A stretch of DNA of 64,000 nucleotides from Gaiellaceae bacterium (GCA_021323315.1 JAJTCQ010000001.1:1-64000); one strand, 5' to 3'; numbered from the stretch's first letter, positions 39,653-49,243 are shown. Numbers and translations: made by a program. Notes: generated from the sequence alone by a model not told the origin.

Positions 39653-40591
39653 CTACGCGGCCGCAGGCTCTGCGGCGAGCTCGCGGCACACGGCGAGCGC
39701 GGACTCGGTGAACGCTTCGGCTGCCGCGCTGCGATGGCGGTCCGAGTGCCAGACGAGTCCGATCACCCGTGGCGGGATCCTCCCGTGGAGGTCGATCACC
39801 GCGACGCTCGCGTCGTCCTCGTCGACGGTCAGCTTCGGGGAGACGGCCAGGCCGACGCCCGCGCCGACGAGACCCTGCACCGTGCCGTTGTTGTCCGAGC
39901 GAAAGACGATGTTCGGCGAACGGCCGGTCGAGCTGAGCTGCGACTCGACGTGGTCCATCGCGCTGCAGTGGTTGAAGCCGATGATCGGGTGCAGGACGAT
40001 CTCCTTCAGCGTCGGCGCGCGCTCGAGTGCCGCGAGCGGGGAGTCCGACGGAACCACGAGCACGTAGGGATCGTGGAGGAGCTCGACGGTCTCATACGGC
40101 CCAGCGGCAACCGGGAGCGTCCAGAACGTGACGTCGAGATCGCCGCGCTCGATCATCTCGAGGAGCTCGCTCTCGTCCTGCGACTCGCGGAGCACCATCT
40201 CGACCTGCGGATGGCTCTCGGAAAAACGGCGCAGGAGCCGCGGGATGATCTTCGCGCCGACGCTCTGGAACGTCCCGACACGGAGGCGTCCGGCGTCACC
40301 TGCCTCGAGCGCGCTCATGTCGGCCTTCGCCGCGAGCAGCCGCGCCTGGATCGCGTCTGCGTGCCGGAGGAGGATGCTGCCCGCTTCCGTCAGCGAGATA
40401 GGCCTTGGGCCGCCCGGCCGCTCGATCAGGCGGAGCCCGACGATGCGCTCGAGCGTCGCGATCTGCTGCGAGATCGCCGACTGCGTGTAGCCGAGCTTCT
40501 CGGCCGCCCTCCCGAAGGAGCCCTCGTCGGCGATTGCCTTGAGCGCGACCAGATGCCGAAGATCGAGCCCCAGCCAGCGATCAGCTTCCAT
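39653..40591 (-). CDS. LysR-family transcriptional regulator
   Basis: RHLVALKAIADEGSFGRAAEKLGYTQSAISQQIATLERIVGLRLIERPGGPRPISLTEAGSILLRHADAI. Confidence 0.93.
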   Translation of the reverse strand: MEADRWLGLDLRHLVALKAIADEGSFGRAAEKLGYTQSAISQQIATLERIVGLRLIERPGGPRPISLTEAGSILLRHADAIQARLLAAKADMSALEAGDAGRLRVGTFQSVGAKIIPRLLRRFSESHPQVEMVLRESQDESELLEMIERGDLDVTFWTLPVAAGPYETVELLHDPYVLVVPSDSPLAALERAPTLKEIVLHPIIGFNHCSAMDHVESQLSSTGRSPNIVFRSDNNGTVQGLVGAGVGLAVSPKLTVDEDDASVAVIDLHGRIPPRVIGLVWHSDRHRSAAAEAFTESALAVCRELAAEPAAA

Positions 40592-40658
40592 GATCGCAAA
40601 GTAGCAGCTGAGCAGGCGGGCTAATAGTCATAGAGAGACCCTGCGGTACCCTCAGACG

Positions 40659-41180
40659 GTGACGACGACCGTTGATCTGAGAACGCTCCGTCTCCGCCCG
40701 GGCGAGGTGCGGAGGGAGACGCTCGACGTCGAGCTCGAGCCGTTCGTGCTGGGCGGGCAGCGCTACGAAGCGATGCCCGGAACGATCCCCGTCGAGCTGC
40801 AGCTGTCGCAGGCCTCCGGCGCGACGGTCTTCGACGTGCAGCTCGACGTCCATTTGAACGGTCCCTGCATGCGCTGCCTCGGGTTCGCCGAGGTCGAGCG
40901 CCACGTCCGTGCGCGCGAATTCCACGACTTCGACGCGCCGGCCTCCGACGAGCTCCACTCCGACTACGTCGTCGACGACCACCTGCAATTGAGTGCGTGG
41001 GCGCGGGATGCGGTTGCTCTCGAGCTTCCCGAGCAGATCCTCTGCCGTGAGGACTGCGCCGGGCTCTGCCCGGTCTGCGGGAAGGATTTGAACGAGGAGC
41101 CCCACGAGCACCTCGAGCGCGACCCGGACCCTCGTTGGGCGGCGCTGCAAGGTCTGCTGCAGGACGAGGACGTCCGCTAG
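40659..41180 (+). CDS. DUF177/YceD family protein
   Basis: VQLDVHLNGPCMRCLGFAEVERHVRAREF...LCREDCAGLCPVCGKDLNEEPHEH...DPRWAALQGLL. Confidence 0.92.
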   Translation: MTTTVDLRTLRLRPGEVRRETLDVELEPFVLGGQRYEAMPGTIPVELQLSQASGATVFDVQLDVHLNGPCMRCLGFAEVERHVRAREFHDFDAPASDELHSDYVVDDHLQLSAWARDAVALELPEQILCREDCAGLCPVCGKDLNEEPHEHLERDPDPRWAALQGLLQDEDVR

Positions 41181-41218
41181 CGCGACGCCCTCGTCGCAAG
41201 AGCCCTGATCCTGTCAAC

Positions 41219-41252
41219 GATCCGGGTATCCGCTGCCGCGGACACCCGGATC
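41219..41252. terminator. Bidirectional terminator-like hairpin
   Basis: GATCCGGGTATCCGC-TGCC-GCGGACACCCGGATC (14/15). Confidence 0.65.
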
Positions 41253-41304
41253 GCAGATCCCTGAAGCCGGCCGACTTCCGGCCGGGCGCGGTGGAGCTCG
41301 ACCT

Positions 41305-42423
41305 CTAGCTCGCCAAGCGCACCTGCACGAGGCGGTAGCCGGCGATGCCGCCCAGGCCGGGATCCCCTGAGCGATACACCTTCACGAAGAACTGGACGTT
41401 GTAGCCCCGCCGCGGCTTCGGGAAGTTCCCGTTCGGCGCGAGCTGGTACGTGACCCAGCCGTCGGTCGTGGTGACCTGCCGGTCGCCGCCGGTCGTGACG
41501 CGCGGCGTCGACCGCACGAAGACGAGCGCGTCCCGGATCACGAACCCGCGCGTGTCCTTCGCGCGCACGCGCACCGTGAGCACCCGCGTACGGCCCGTTA
41601 CCGGGTTCGGCGAGAACTGCACCTGCGAGACGATCAGCCGGTGGTTCGACGGCACGCTCACCGCCGGGATCGAGTACTCGCCGCTCGGCAACTTGATCGC
41701 CCCGGCAGGTAGGGGCTCCGTCACGACGGCGGACTCCGTCGAGATCATCGTCACGCTGCCAAGCGAGTTCCGCGCCGTCACGTTGAACCGCAGCTTCCGG
41801 CCGACGTCGCTCTGGCCGACCCGGTAGTTCCGGGACGTCCCGCCGGCAATCGACGCACACTCGCCGCCGGCCGAGTTGCAGCGCAGCCAGCGGTAGGCGA
41901 ACGAGATCGGCGACGCACCCGTCCAGGTCCCCGGTTCGGCCGTGACGACCTGGCCCACGAGCGTCGATCCTCGCGGCCACGGGACGGCGGTGTTCACGGG
42001 CGGCCCGGCGACCGGGGCCGTCGGATTCGAAGCGGCGACGCGCGATCCGTCCGCGTTGGTCGCGGTGACGCGCACCCGCATCCGGAAGCCGACGTCGCTC
42101 CGTCCGAGCCGGTGGTCGCGGCGCGTCGCGCCGGAGACGATGGTGCAGTCGCCTCCGTCGGACCGACCGCCGTCCGCTCCGCAGCGCAGCCACTGGTAGG
42201 CGTATGAGATCGGTCGGGTACCGGTCCACGAACCGGGCGACGCAGTCAACGTGCGGCCTTGCTCGGCGCGGCCGCTGATCGTCGGCTCGGCGGTGTTCGA
42301 CGGTGGTGCGGTCGGCGCCGCAACGCCCTCGCCCGACGGGACCACGAGCGCGCAGATCGCGACGAGCGCGAGCAGGACGACTCCCCCGATGATCCAGCGA
42401 TCCGATCGTGTTCTCAGAGACAT
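41305..42423 (-). CDS. Secreted/anchored protein with two Ig-like repeats
   Basis: Signal/TM segment, then two copies of NTA.P..SG....G..LTA.PGSWTG..PISYAY.WLRC; SD AAGGAGGGG before ATG. Confidence 0.78.
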   Translation of the reverse strand: MSLRTRSDRWIIGGVVLLALVAICALVVPSGEGVAAPTAPPSNTAEPTISGRAEQGRTLTASPGSWTGTRPISYAYQWLRCGADGGRSDGGDCTIVSGATRRDHRLGRSDVGFRMRVRVTATNADGSRVAASNPTAPVAGPPVNTAVPWPRGSTLVGQVVTAEPGTWTGASPISFAYRWLRCNSAGGECASIAGGTSRNYRVGQSDVGRKLRFNVTARNSLGSVTMISTESAVVTEPLPAGAIKLPSGEYSIPAVSVPSNHRLIVSQVQFSPNPVTGRTRVLTVRVRAKDTRGFVIRDALVFVRSTPRVTTGGDRQVTTTDGWVTYQLAPNGNFPKPRRGYNVQFFVKVYRSGDPGLGGIAGYRLVQVRLAS

Positions 42424-42636
42424 GACCCCTCCTTGGTCGTCAGGGTTATGACGCGCCGGAGGGGTCGCCGCCGCGAACTCTTGCGGATCTCTTACAGCGC
42501 CTTACATGGCGCTTACCGGGTCGTCTACGATGCCCGGGCGGCCCTGCAGGGCGCCACCATGACGGACTGACGACTCCATTCCCGATCTCGCGTGCGCCGC
42601 CCGGCGTGCGCTCGTCCACGGTCTCGGAGGTCGTCC

Positions 42637-44220
42637 ATGCGAGTGCAACTCGCGGGCGTCGGCAAGCACCACGGCGCCCAGGCCATTCTCGATCAGGTCA
42701 CGCTCACCATCGGGGAGGGGGCGCGCGTTGGCCTGGTCGGGCCGAACGGCGTGGGCAAGACCACGCTGCTGCGGATCGTCGTCGGTCACGAGCTGCCGGA
42801 CACGGGGACGGTCGTGCGCGCGCCCGAGCGGGCGGCCATCGGCTACCTGGCGCAGGAGCGCGTGTCGGAGCGCGGTGTCTCGATTCTCGCCTGGCTCTCC
42901 CGTCAGGCCGGGATCGACCACGCGGAGAGGGAGCTCGAGGAGTCTGCGCACGCTCTCGCGGACGGGCATGCGGCGGGCGACCGCTACGCGGCCGCACTCG
43001 ACCGCCTCGTGGCGCTCGGGGCCAGGAGCTTCACGGCGCGCGCACGCACGACCTGCGCCGAGCTCGGCCTCGGATTCGATCTCGACCGCGCCCTCGTGGG
43101 TCTGTCCGGCGGCGAGGCGTCGCGCGTGGCGCTCGCGGCGATCCTGCTCTCACGCTTCGACCTGCTGCTCCTCGACGAGCCGACGAACGACCTGGACTTC
43201 GACGGGCTGGACCGGCTCGAGCGCTTCCTCGGCTCGTATCGCGGCGCGCTGGTGGTCGTGTCGCACGACCGCGAGTTCCTGGATCGCACGGTCGACCGCA
43301 TCGCGTCGATCGAGGCAGACACGCATCGCGTACGTGAGTGGACCGGAGGCTTCAGCGAGTACGAGGCCGCGCGCGACACGGAGCGCGCGGCGGCCCTGGC
43401 CGACTACGAGCAGGGGCAGCTGCGACGCAAGGAGCTCACACGGCTCCTGAGCACGCGGCGCACCGAGGCACGTGGCAAGGGCGCGTCCCTCGGGGACAAG
43501 ACCGGGGGCCAGGATCGGCGCGCCACCCACGCGCTGCAGACGAAGGTGCGCCAGGCCGAGCGGCTCCTCGAGCGCAACGAGTTGCCGCCGAAGCCGTTCG
43601 AGCCGTGGGAGCTCGAACTGACGCTTCCGTCTGAGCGCCCCTCCGACGTGGTGTTGCAGCTCGCGGACGCGGTCGCCGAGCGGGGCACGTTTCGTTTCGG
43701 TCCCGTCGATCTCGATCTCGCCCCGCGCGAGCGGTTGTCGATCGTCGGGCCGAACGGCGCCGGGAAGTCGACGCTGCTCCGGCTCGTCCTCGACGGCGCG
43801 GGCCTCGTCGGCGGACGCCGCGTGGTGGGCAGACGGACCGTGATCGGCGCGATCGGCCAGGAGCGCGACGCGTACTCCGGCGGGGCTCCGCTCGTCGACG
43901 AGCTGATGACGCGATCCGGTCTCGCGCGGGTGGAGGCTCGCACACTGCTCGCCAAGTTCGGGCTCCGCGCAGAGCACATCGGTCGTGCGTGCGCGTCGCT
44001 GTCGCCCGGAGAGCGGACGCGAGCGCACCTCGCGGAGCTCCAGGCCCGCGGCGTGAACCTGCTCGTCCTCGACGAGCCGACGAACCACCTCGATCTCGAG
44101 GCCGTCGAGCAGCTCGAAAGTGCGCTCGTGGACTACGAAGGGACCCTCGTGGTGGTCTCGCACGACCGCCGTTTTCTGGAGCGGATCGCGCCGACCAAAG
44201 AGCTCCCGCTGCCGCTATAG
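42637..44220 (+). CDS. ABC-F family ATPase (two ABC domains)
   Basis: VGPNGVGKTTLLRIVVGHE...LSGGEASRVALAAILLSRFDLLLLDEPTNDLD and IVGPNGAGKSTLLRLVLDGA...LSPGERTRAHLAELQARGVNLLVLDEPTNHLD. Confidence 0.93.
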   Translation: MRVQLAGVGKHHGAQAILDQVTLTIGEGARVGLVGPNGVGKTTLLRIVVGHELPDTGTVVRAPERAAIGYLAQERVSERGVSILAWLSRQAGIDHAERELEESAHALADGHAAGDRYAAALDRLVALGARSFTARARTTCAELGLGFDLDRALVGLSGGEASRVALAAILLSRFDLLLLDEPTNDLDFDGLDRLERFLGSYRGALVVVSHDREFLDRTVDRIASIEADTHRVREWTGGFSEYEAARDTERAAALADYEQGQLRRKELTRLLSTRRTEARGKGASLGDKTGGQDRRATHALQTKVRQAERLLERNELPPKPFEPWELELTLPSERPSDVVLQLADAVAERGTFRFGPVDLDLAPRERLSIVGPNGAGKSTLLRLVLDGAGLVGGRRVVGRRTVIGAIGQERDAYSGGAPLVDELMTRSGLARVEARTLLAKFGLRAEHIGRACASLSPGERTRAHLAELQARGVNLLVLDEPTNHLDLEAVEQLESALVDYEGTLVVVSHDRRFLERIAPTKELPLPL

Positions 44221-44233
44221 TGCCCAGCCGCTC

Positions 44234-44422
44234 ATGGCCGTTCCGAAGCGAAAGACATCGAGGTCGCGCCGCGACAAGCGTCGCGCCCAGCACGGGATCT
44301 CCGCGCCGCACCTCCAGGTCTGCCCGACGTGCAAGCAGCCGAAGCGGACGCACCGCGTCTGCCCGACCTGCAAGACGTACAGGGGCCGGGACGTCGAGCC
44401 GCTCCGCCTCGACGCGCCGTAG
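44234..44422 (+). CDS. rpmF: 50S ribosomal protein L32
   Basis: MAVPKRKTSRSRRDKRRAQHGISAPHLQVCPTCKQPKRTHRVCPTCKTYRGRDV. Confidence 0.96.
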   Translation: MAVPKRKTSRSRRDKRRAQHGISAPHLQVCPTCKQPKRTHRVCPTCKTYRGRDVEPLRLDAP

Positions 44423-44433
44423 ATACTCCGCGG

Positions 44434-45441
44434 ATGATCCGCGTCGCAGTCGACGCTTTGGGCGGAGATCGCGCGCCCGACGAGATCGTCGCCGGCGCGG
44501 TCGACGCTGCCTCCGCCGAGATCCAGCCCCTCCTCGTCGGGCCGCCGAGCCTCGATGGGCACGGCCTGCCGCTTATCGCGGCCCCAGAGACGATCGACAT
44601 GGACGAGCACGCCGTGTACGCCGTCCGCGCCAAGCCGGACTCCTCGCTGGTGCGGGCTGCTCGCGCGGTCGCGGACCGGGATGCGGACGCAGTCGTCTCG
44701 GCAGGGAACACCGGCGCGATGCTCGCCGCGTCGCTTCTCCACATCCGCCGGCTGCCGGGCGTCTACCGCCCCGCCATCGCGATCGTGATCCCGACGAAGG
44801 TCGGCCGTAGTGTGCTCATCGACGCGGGGGCGAACGCCGACGGGCGTCCCGAGCACCTCGTCCAGTTCGCACACATGGGCGCGGTGTTCGCGGAGGAGAT
44901 CCTGGAGATCAGCGATCCCGAGGTGCGGCTCCTCTCCATCGGCGAAGAGCCCGAGAAGGGCAACCAGCTCACGCTCGAGGCACACGAGCTCCTGCGCGGG
45001 GCCGACCACCTCCGGTTCGGCGGGAACACCGAAGGACGGACACTGCTCGAGGGCGACGCGGACGTGATCGTCACGGACGGCTTCACCGGCAACGTGGCGC
45101 TCAAGACGATCGAGGGAACGGTCAAGAGCCTGCTCGACGCACTCCGCTCCGAGCTCGAGTCGTCCACACGTGGGAAGCTTGGTGGCGCGCTCATCCGACC
45201 CGCCGCACGAGGGATCCGTTCACGCCTGGATCCGGAGACGTACGGGGGCGGCTACCTCCTCGGGCTCAACGGGCTCGTCGTCATCGCACACGGCTCCAGC
45301 TCACGCGTCGCCATCGCGAACGCGATCCGCCACGCCGCCCGTGGAGTGGAGCACGACGTCGTGGGCCGCCTGCAGCACCGACTTACGACCTATGCGGCAG
45401 CTGCTCGCGTTTCAGCCGGTGACGGAAACACCGCGTTGTAG
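44434..45441 (+). CDS. plsX: Phosphate acyltransferase PlsX
   Basis: RVAVDALGGDRAPDEIVAGAV...AVVSAGNTGAMLAASLLHIRRLPGVYRPA...GEEPEKGNQLTLEAHELL...DVIVTDGFTGNVALKTIEG. Confidence 0.95.
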   Translation: MIRVAVDALGGDRAPDEIVAGAVDAASAEIQPLLVGPPSLDGHGLPLIAAPETIDMDEHAVYAVRAKPDSSLVRAARAVADRDADAVVSAGNTGAMLAASLLHIRRLPGVYRPAIAIVIPTKVGRSVLIDAGANADGRPEHLVQFAHMGAVFAEEILEISDPEVRLLSIGEEPEKGNQLTLEAHELLRGADHLRFGGNTEGRTLLEGDADVIVTDGFTGNVALKTIEGTVKSLLDALRSELESSTRGKLGGALIRPAARGIRSRLDPETYGGGYLLGLNGLVVIAHGSSSRVAIANAIRHAARGVEHDVVGRLQHRLTTYAAAARVSAGDGNTAL

Positions 45442-45591
45442 GCCGTAGGCCGACTCTGCCGGCCTGGAGGTTCGTCGCCTGCTTGCGGTGCCGCTGTGGC
45501 GACGCAGGGGCGCGAACCTAGGTTTCCGCCACGACTCTGTTAGCATCGGCGCGCTCCACGACCCCGACGGTAGAGAGGTGAGATTTCAGGA

Positions 45592-45840
45592 ATGGCGACT
45601 TCGCGTGAGGAGATCCTCGAGCAGGTCAAGGGCGCGCTGAGCGAGAAGCTCGGCATCGACGAGACCGAGATCACTGAAGAGGCGTCCTTCGAGGAGGATC
45701 TGGGGGCCGACTCGCTCGATCTCGTCGAGGTCGTCATGGACCTCGAGGACCAGTTCGGGCTCAAGATCCCTGACGAGGACGCTCGAGAGCTCACGACCGT
45801 CGGCAAGGCGATCGACTACGTCATCGCGCACCAGGGCTGA
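45592..45840 (+). CDS. acpP: Acyl carrier protein
   Basis: SFEEDLGADSLDLVEVVMDLEDQFGLKIPDEDARELTTVGKAIDYV. Confidence 0.97.
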   Translation: MATSREEILEQVKGALSEKLGIDETEITEEASFEEDLGADSLDLVEVVMDLEDQFGLKIPDEDARELTTVGKAIDYVIAHQG

Positions 45841-45895
45841 CCTCGACCCGACCGGGTCGGACGCCGGCGAAGGCGGGTCGGCCCAGCTCGGTCGC

Positions 45896-46558
45896 CTGAT
45901 CTCGAGGCTTCCTCCGGTTCGTCTCGAGCAGGTGTTCACCCACACCTCGTGGGTCGAGGACCGTTCGGACTCGTACGAACGGCTGGAGTTTCTGGGTGAC
46001 AGCGTGCTCGAGCTCGCCATTGCGCGCGCCGTCTTCGACCGCTTTCCCGGCGCCTCCGAAGGCCGGCTTGCCAAGGTGCGCGCGCACGTCGTGTCCCGGC
46101 AGAGCTGCGCTGCGGTCGCGAAGGAGCTCGGCCTCGGCGACCGGCTGCTGGAGTTCGCGCGCGAGGCGCCTCGCGACGAGCTCCAGCGCATCTCTCGCAG
46201 CCGCAACGTCCTCGCGGCGGTGCTCGAGGCCGCGATCGCCGCCGTCTACCTCGAGCACGGGTTCGAGGCGATCGAGCCGGCAATCGTGGACGCGTTCTCC
46301 GAGCGCATCGAGTACGCGCGCTCGAGTCACGTCGACTACAAGACGGAGCTGCAGGAGGCGTTGGCGCGAACGGGCCGGCAGGTGCACTACACGGTGCTCG
46401 AGGTCGAGGGGCCGCCCCACGACCGTCGCTTCGTCTGCGCCGCCCATGTCGCCGGCGAACAGCTCGGCATCGGCCGGGGCTCGACCAAGAAGGCGGCCGA
46501 GCAGGAGGCCGCACGCCAGGCACTCGACGCCCTCGGGGTCGTGCCGGAACGCATCTGA
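45896..46558 (+). CDS. rnc: Ribonuclease III (start codon uncertain: CTG 45896 or GTG 45932)
   Basis: VFTHTSWVEDRSDSYERLEFLGDSVLELAIARAVF...AAVLEAAIAAVYLEHGFEA...DYKTELQEAL...GRGSTKKAAEQEAARQAL. RNase III-like residues continue in frame upstream of GTG 45932. Confidence 0.9.
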   Translation: MISRLPPVRLEQVFTHTSWVEDRSDSYERLEFLGDSVLELAIARAVFDRFPGASEGRLAKVRAHVVSRQSCAAVAKELGLGDRLLEFAREAPRDELQRISRSRNVLAAVLEAAIAAVYLEHGFEAIEPAIVDAFSERIEYARSSHVDYKTELQEALARTGRQVHYTVLEVEGPPHDRRFVCAAHVAGEQLGIGRGSTKKAAEQEAARQALDALGVVPERI

Positions 46559-46591
46559 GTCGTCCGAGACGACCGCGAGAATCCTCTCCCG

Positions 46592-49243
46592 GTGCACCTG
46601 CGCTCGCTCCGCATCCGCGGCTTCAAGTCGTTCCCGGACTCGCTCGAGATCAGTCTCGAGCCGGGGGTCGCCGTCATCGTCGGGCCGAACGGCTCGGGGA
46701 AGTCGAACATCGCCGATGCGATCGTCTGGGCGGCCGGCTCCCTGACACCGTCCGAGCTTCGCGCGGAGAAGCCGGACGACGTCCTGTTCGCGGGCGGTGG
46801 GGATCGCCGGGCCGCGGAGCACTGCGAGGTGGAGCTCGTCTTCGACAACGAGGATGGCGCCTGGCCCGACCTCGAGTTCTCGGAGGTGTCGATCGCGCGG
46901 CGGCTCGTCCGTGGCGCGGAAGGCCAGTACCTCGTGAACCGCGCCGCCGTGCGGCGAACCGATCTCGTGGAGATCCTCGCCGATGTGGGGCTCGGCGCGG
47001 CGATGCACTCGATCGTCGGGCAGGGGAAGGTCGAGCAGGTGCTCGCATCCAAGGCCGAGGACCGGCGCGCGTTCGTGGAGGAGGCGGCCGGGCTCGGCAA
47101 GTTCAAGCGCCGGAGACATCGTGCCGAGCTCAAGCTCGCTCGCGTTGCCGTTCAGGTCGAGCGCGCGCGCGACGTCGAGGACGAGGTGCGCAAGCGGCTG
47201 CGCCCGCTGGCGTTGCAGGCCACGGCCGCCGAGCGCGCGGAGAAGCTCGGCTCGGAGATCGCAGGGTTGCGCGCACGCATTGCGCAGCTCGATCTCGCCG
47301 AATTCGGCGCGCGCCGCTCCGAGGCTGAGGAGAGCCGTGACACGGCTGCGTTCGCGAAGAGGGGCGCCCAGGGAAGACTGGAGGGCTTGCTGGTCGATCG
47401 CGCGCGCGCCGAGGACGAATTGTCGGACGCGGCGGGCCGGCGAGAGTCTGCGGTTGCGGCGCGGTATCGGCTCCAGGGCGGCTGCGAGCGTCTCGAGTTG
47501 CGGGCGGAGTCGGCAGCCGCGCTGCTCGAGCGCTTCCGCAGCGAGACGCCTGCAGCGGACGACGAGCCCGGAGCTCAGAGCGATCTCGCCCGTCTCGAGC
47601 TGGAGGCGGGTCGGGCGGCGGACGCGGCGCGGAGCGCCGAGCGCGAGCGCATCGCCGTCTCCGAGCGTGCGGAGCTCGTGGCCGAGCGTTTCCGCGCGCT
47701 CGAGCAGGCGCTGGCCGAGCAGGAGGGCCTGCCGCCGGCAGCTCGTGCCCTCGCGGAGGAGGGCGCTCGCCTCGCTCTGGCCGAACTCGACGTCCCGTCG
47801 GGCGACGAGCGCGCGGTCGCGGCCGCGCTGCGGTCGCGGGCGTCGGCCGTGCTCGCGGACGACCCGACCGTCGGGCTGGCCCTGCTGCAACGCGCTCGCG
47901 CGGCAGGCCTCGGAAGCCTCACGGTGCTCGCGGGGCGCCCGCCGCAAGAGCTCGTGGCGGAGTTCCCCGTCGTGCCGCTCGACGAGCTGCTCGACGTCTC
48001 CACACCGTCGGTGACGGCCGAGGGCTTCGGCTACGACCCGGCGCGCGGCGAGCTGTGGTTCGTGGGCGAGACCGCAGAGGCCGTCCTGCTCGAGCTCCAG
48101 AGCCGGCGGAGCGCACTCGCCGCCGAGGCGTCGGCACTCGCCGAGGACGTCGCTGCGGCGACGAGTGCCGCCGAGGCCGCAGCCGGCCGGGCCACAGCGG
48201 CCGAGACCGCGCTCGGTCGCGCGCCGAGGATGCGCGCGACGGCGATCGACGCCCGGACGCTCGGCCGCCTCGTGGATCTCGCGACGGCACTCCGGCAGGG
48301 AGTGGAGGATGCCCGACGCGCGGGGAGCCGCTTCGAAGCACCGCTGCGCGCCAGGGTCGACGCGGGCGCCACCCGCGCGCGCGATCTCGGCGACGAGCTC
48401 CGACGCCTCGGGGCGGCAGAGGTGGCCCTGCGGCGTGAGCTGGAGGAGGCGAGCGCAGCGGTCACGGCCAGGGATGTCGAGATCGCGCGGATCGACGCCG
48501 ACGTGGCGGACGCGAGGCGGCGGCTCGATTCGGCGGGAAAGGTCGAGGCCGCGGACGGAGACGACCGCGCCGAGCTCGTCGCCCGCGTCGAGCGACTCGA
48601 GAACCGCCGCGTCACGCTCGGCCAGGTCAATCCGCTCGCACGCGAGGAGTACGAGGCCGAGAAGGAGCGGCTCGACGACCTGAAGATGCAGCGTGCCGAT
48701 CTCGAGCAGAGCCTCGAGGAGCTCGAGAAGCTCCGCGCCGAGCTGACGGCGACCGTCGAGCGCCGCTTCGCGGAGACCTTCGCCGCGGTGGCCGAGCACT
48801 TCGAGGAGGTCGCGGCCACGCTCTTCCCCGGCGGTGAGGGCAGGCTCCGGCTGGTCGAGTCGGAGGAGGAAGGCATCGAGCCGGGGATCGAGGTCGAGCT
48901 GCGTCCCGCCGGCAAACGGATCACCCGCCTCTCCCTGCTGTCGGGCGGCGAGAAGGCGCTCGGCGCGATCGCGTTCCTCTTCGCGCTCTTCCTTGCGAGG
49001 CCCTGTGCGTTCTATCTCCTCGACGAGGTCGAAGCGGCGCTCGACGACACGAACATCGCGCGCTTCGTCGAACTCCTGCGTCGCTACTCCGATCGCGCGC
49101 AGTTCGTCGTCGTGACGCATCAGAAGAGGACGATGGAGGCCGCCGATATCCTCTACGGCGTGACGATGGGGCCTGACGGCGTCTCGCAGGTCGTTTCCCG
49201 GCGGCTTCCGCACCACCAGCAACCCCTCGCTGCTGCGGTGTGA
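46592..49243 (+). CDS. smc: Chromosome segregation SMC protein (short, 883 aa)
   Basis: LRIRGFKSFPDSLEISLEPGVAVIVGPNGSGKSNIADAIVWAAG...LSLLSGGEKALGAIAFLFALFLARPCAFYLLDEVEAALDDTNIARFVELL. Confidence 0.95.
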   Translation: MHLRSLRIRGFKSFPDSLEISLEPGVAVIVGPNGSGKSNIADAIVWAAGSLTPSELRAEKPDDVLFAGGGDRRAAEHCEVELVFDNEDGAWPDLEFSEVSIARRLVRGAEGQYLVNRAAVRRTDLVEILADVGLGAAMHSIVGQGKVEQVLASKAEDRRAFVEEAAGLGKFKRRRHRAELKLARVAVQVERARDVEDEVRKRLRPLALQATAAERAEKLGSEIAGLRARIAQLDLAEFGARRSEAEESRDTAAFAKRGAQGRLEGLLVDRARAEDELSDAAGRRESAVAARYRLQGGCERLELRAESAAALLERFRSETPAADDEPGAQSDLARLELEAGRAADAARSAERERIAVSERAELVAERFRALEQALAEQEGLPPAARALAEEGARLALAELDVPSGDERAVAAALRSRASAVLADDPTVGLALLQRARAAGLGSLTVLAGRPPQELVAEFPVVPLDELLDVSTPSVTAEGFGYDPARGELWFVGETAEAVLLELQSRRSALAAEASALAEDVAAATSAAEAAAGRATAAETALGRAPRMRATAIDARTLGRLVDLATALRQGVEDARRAGSRFEAPLRARVDAGATRARDLGDELRRLGAAEVALRRELEEASAAVTARDVEIARIDADVADARRRLDSAGKVEAADGDDRAELVARVERLENRRVTLGQVNPLAREEYEAEKERLDDLKMQRADLEQSLEELEKLRAELTATVERRFAETFAAVAEHFEEVAATLFPGGEGRLRLVESEEEGIEPGIEVELRPAGKRITRLSLLSGGEKALGAIAFLFALFLARPCAFYLLDEVEAALDDTNIARFVELLRRYSDRAQFVVVTHQKRTMEAADILYGVTMGPDGVSQVVSRRLPHHQQPLAAAV

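Noticed and set aside
42496-42513. AGCGCC-TTACAT-GGCGCT palindrome in the divergent region upstream of the ABC-F gene
   Set aside because: Short and unrepeated; not enough to call an operator without comparative data.
45821-49222. 1133-aa minus-strand ORF antisense to smc (and other long antisense or alternate-frame ORFs such as 2422..4314-, 4494..6098-, 52430..54115+, 29015..31060-)
   Set aside because: High-GC shadow ORFs rich in R/A/E/L with no recognisable domains, opposite clear conserved genes.
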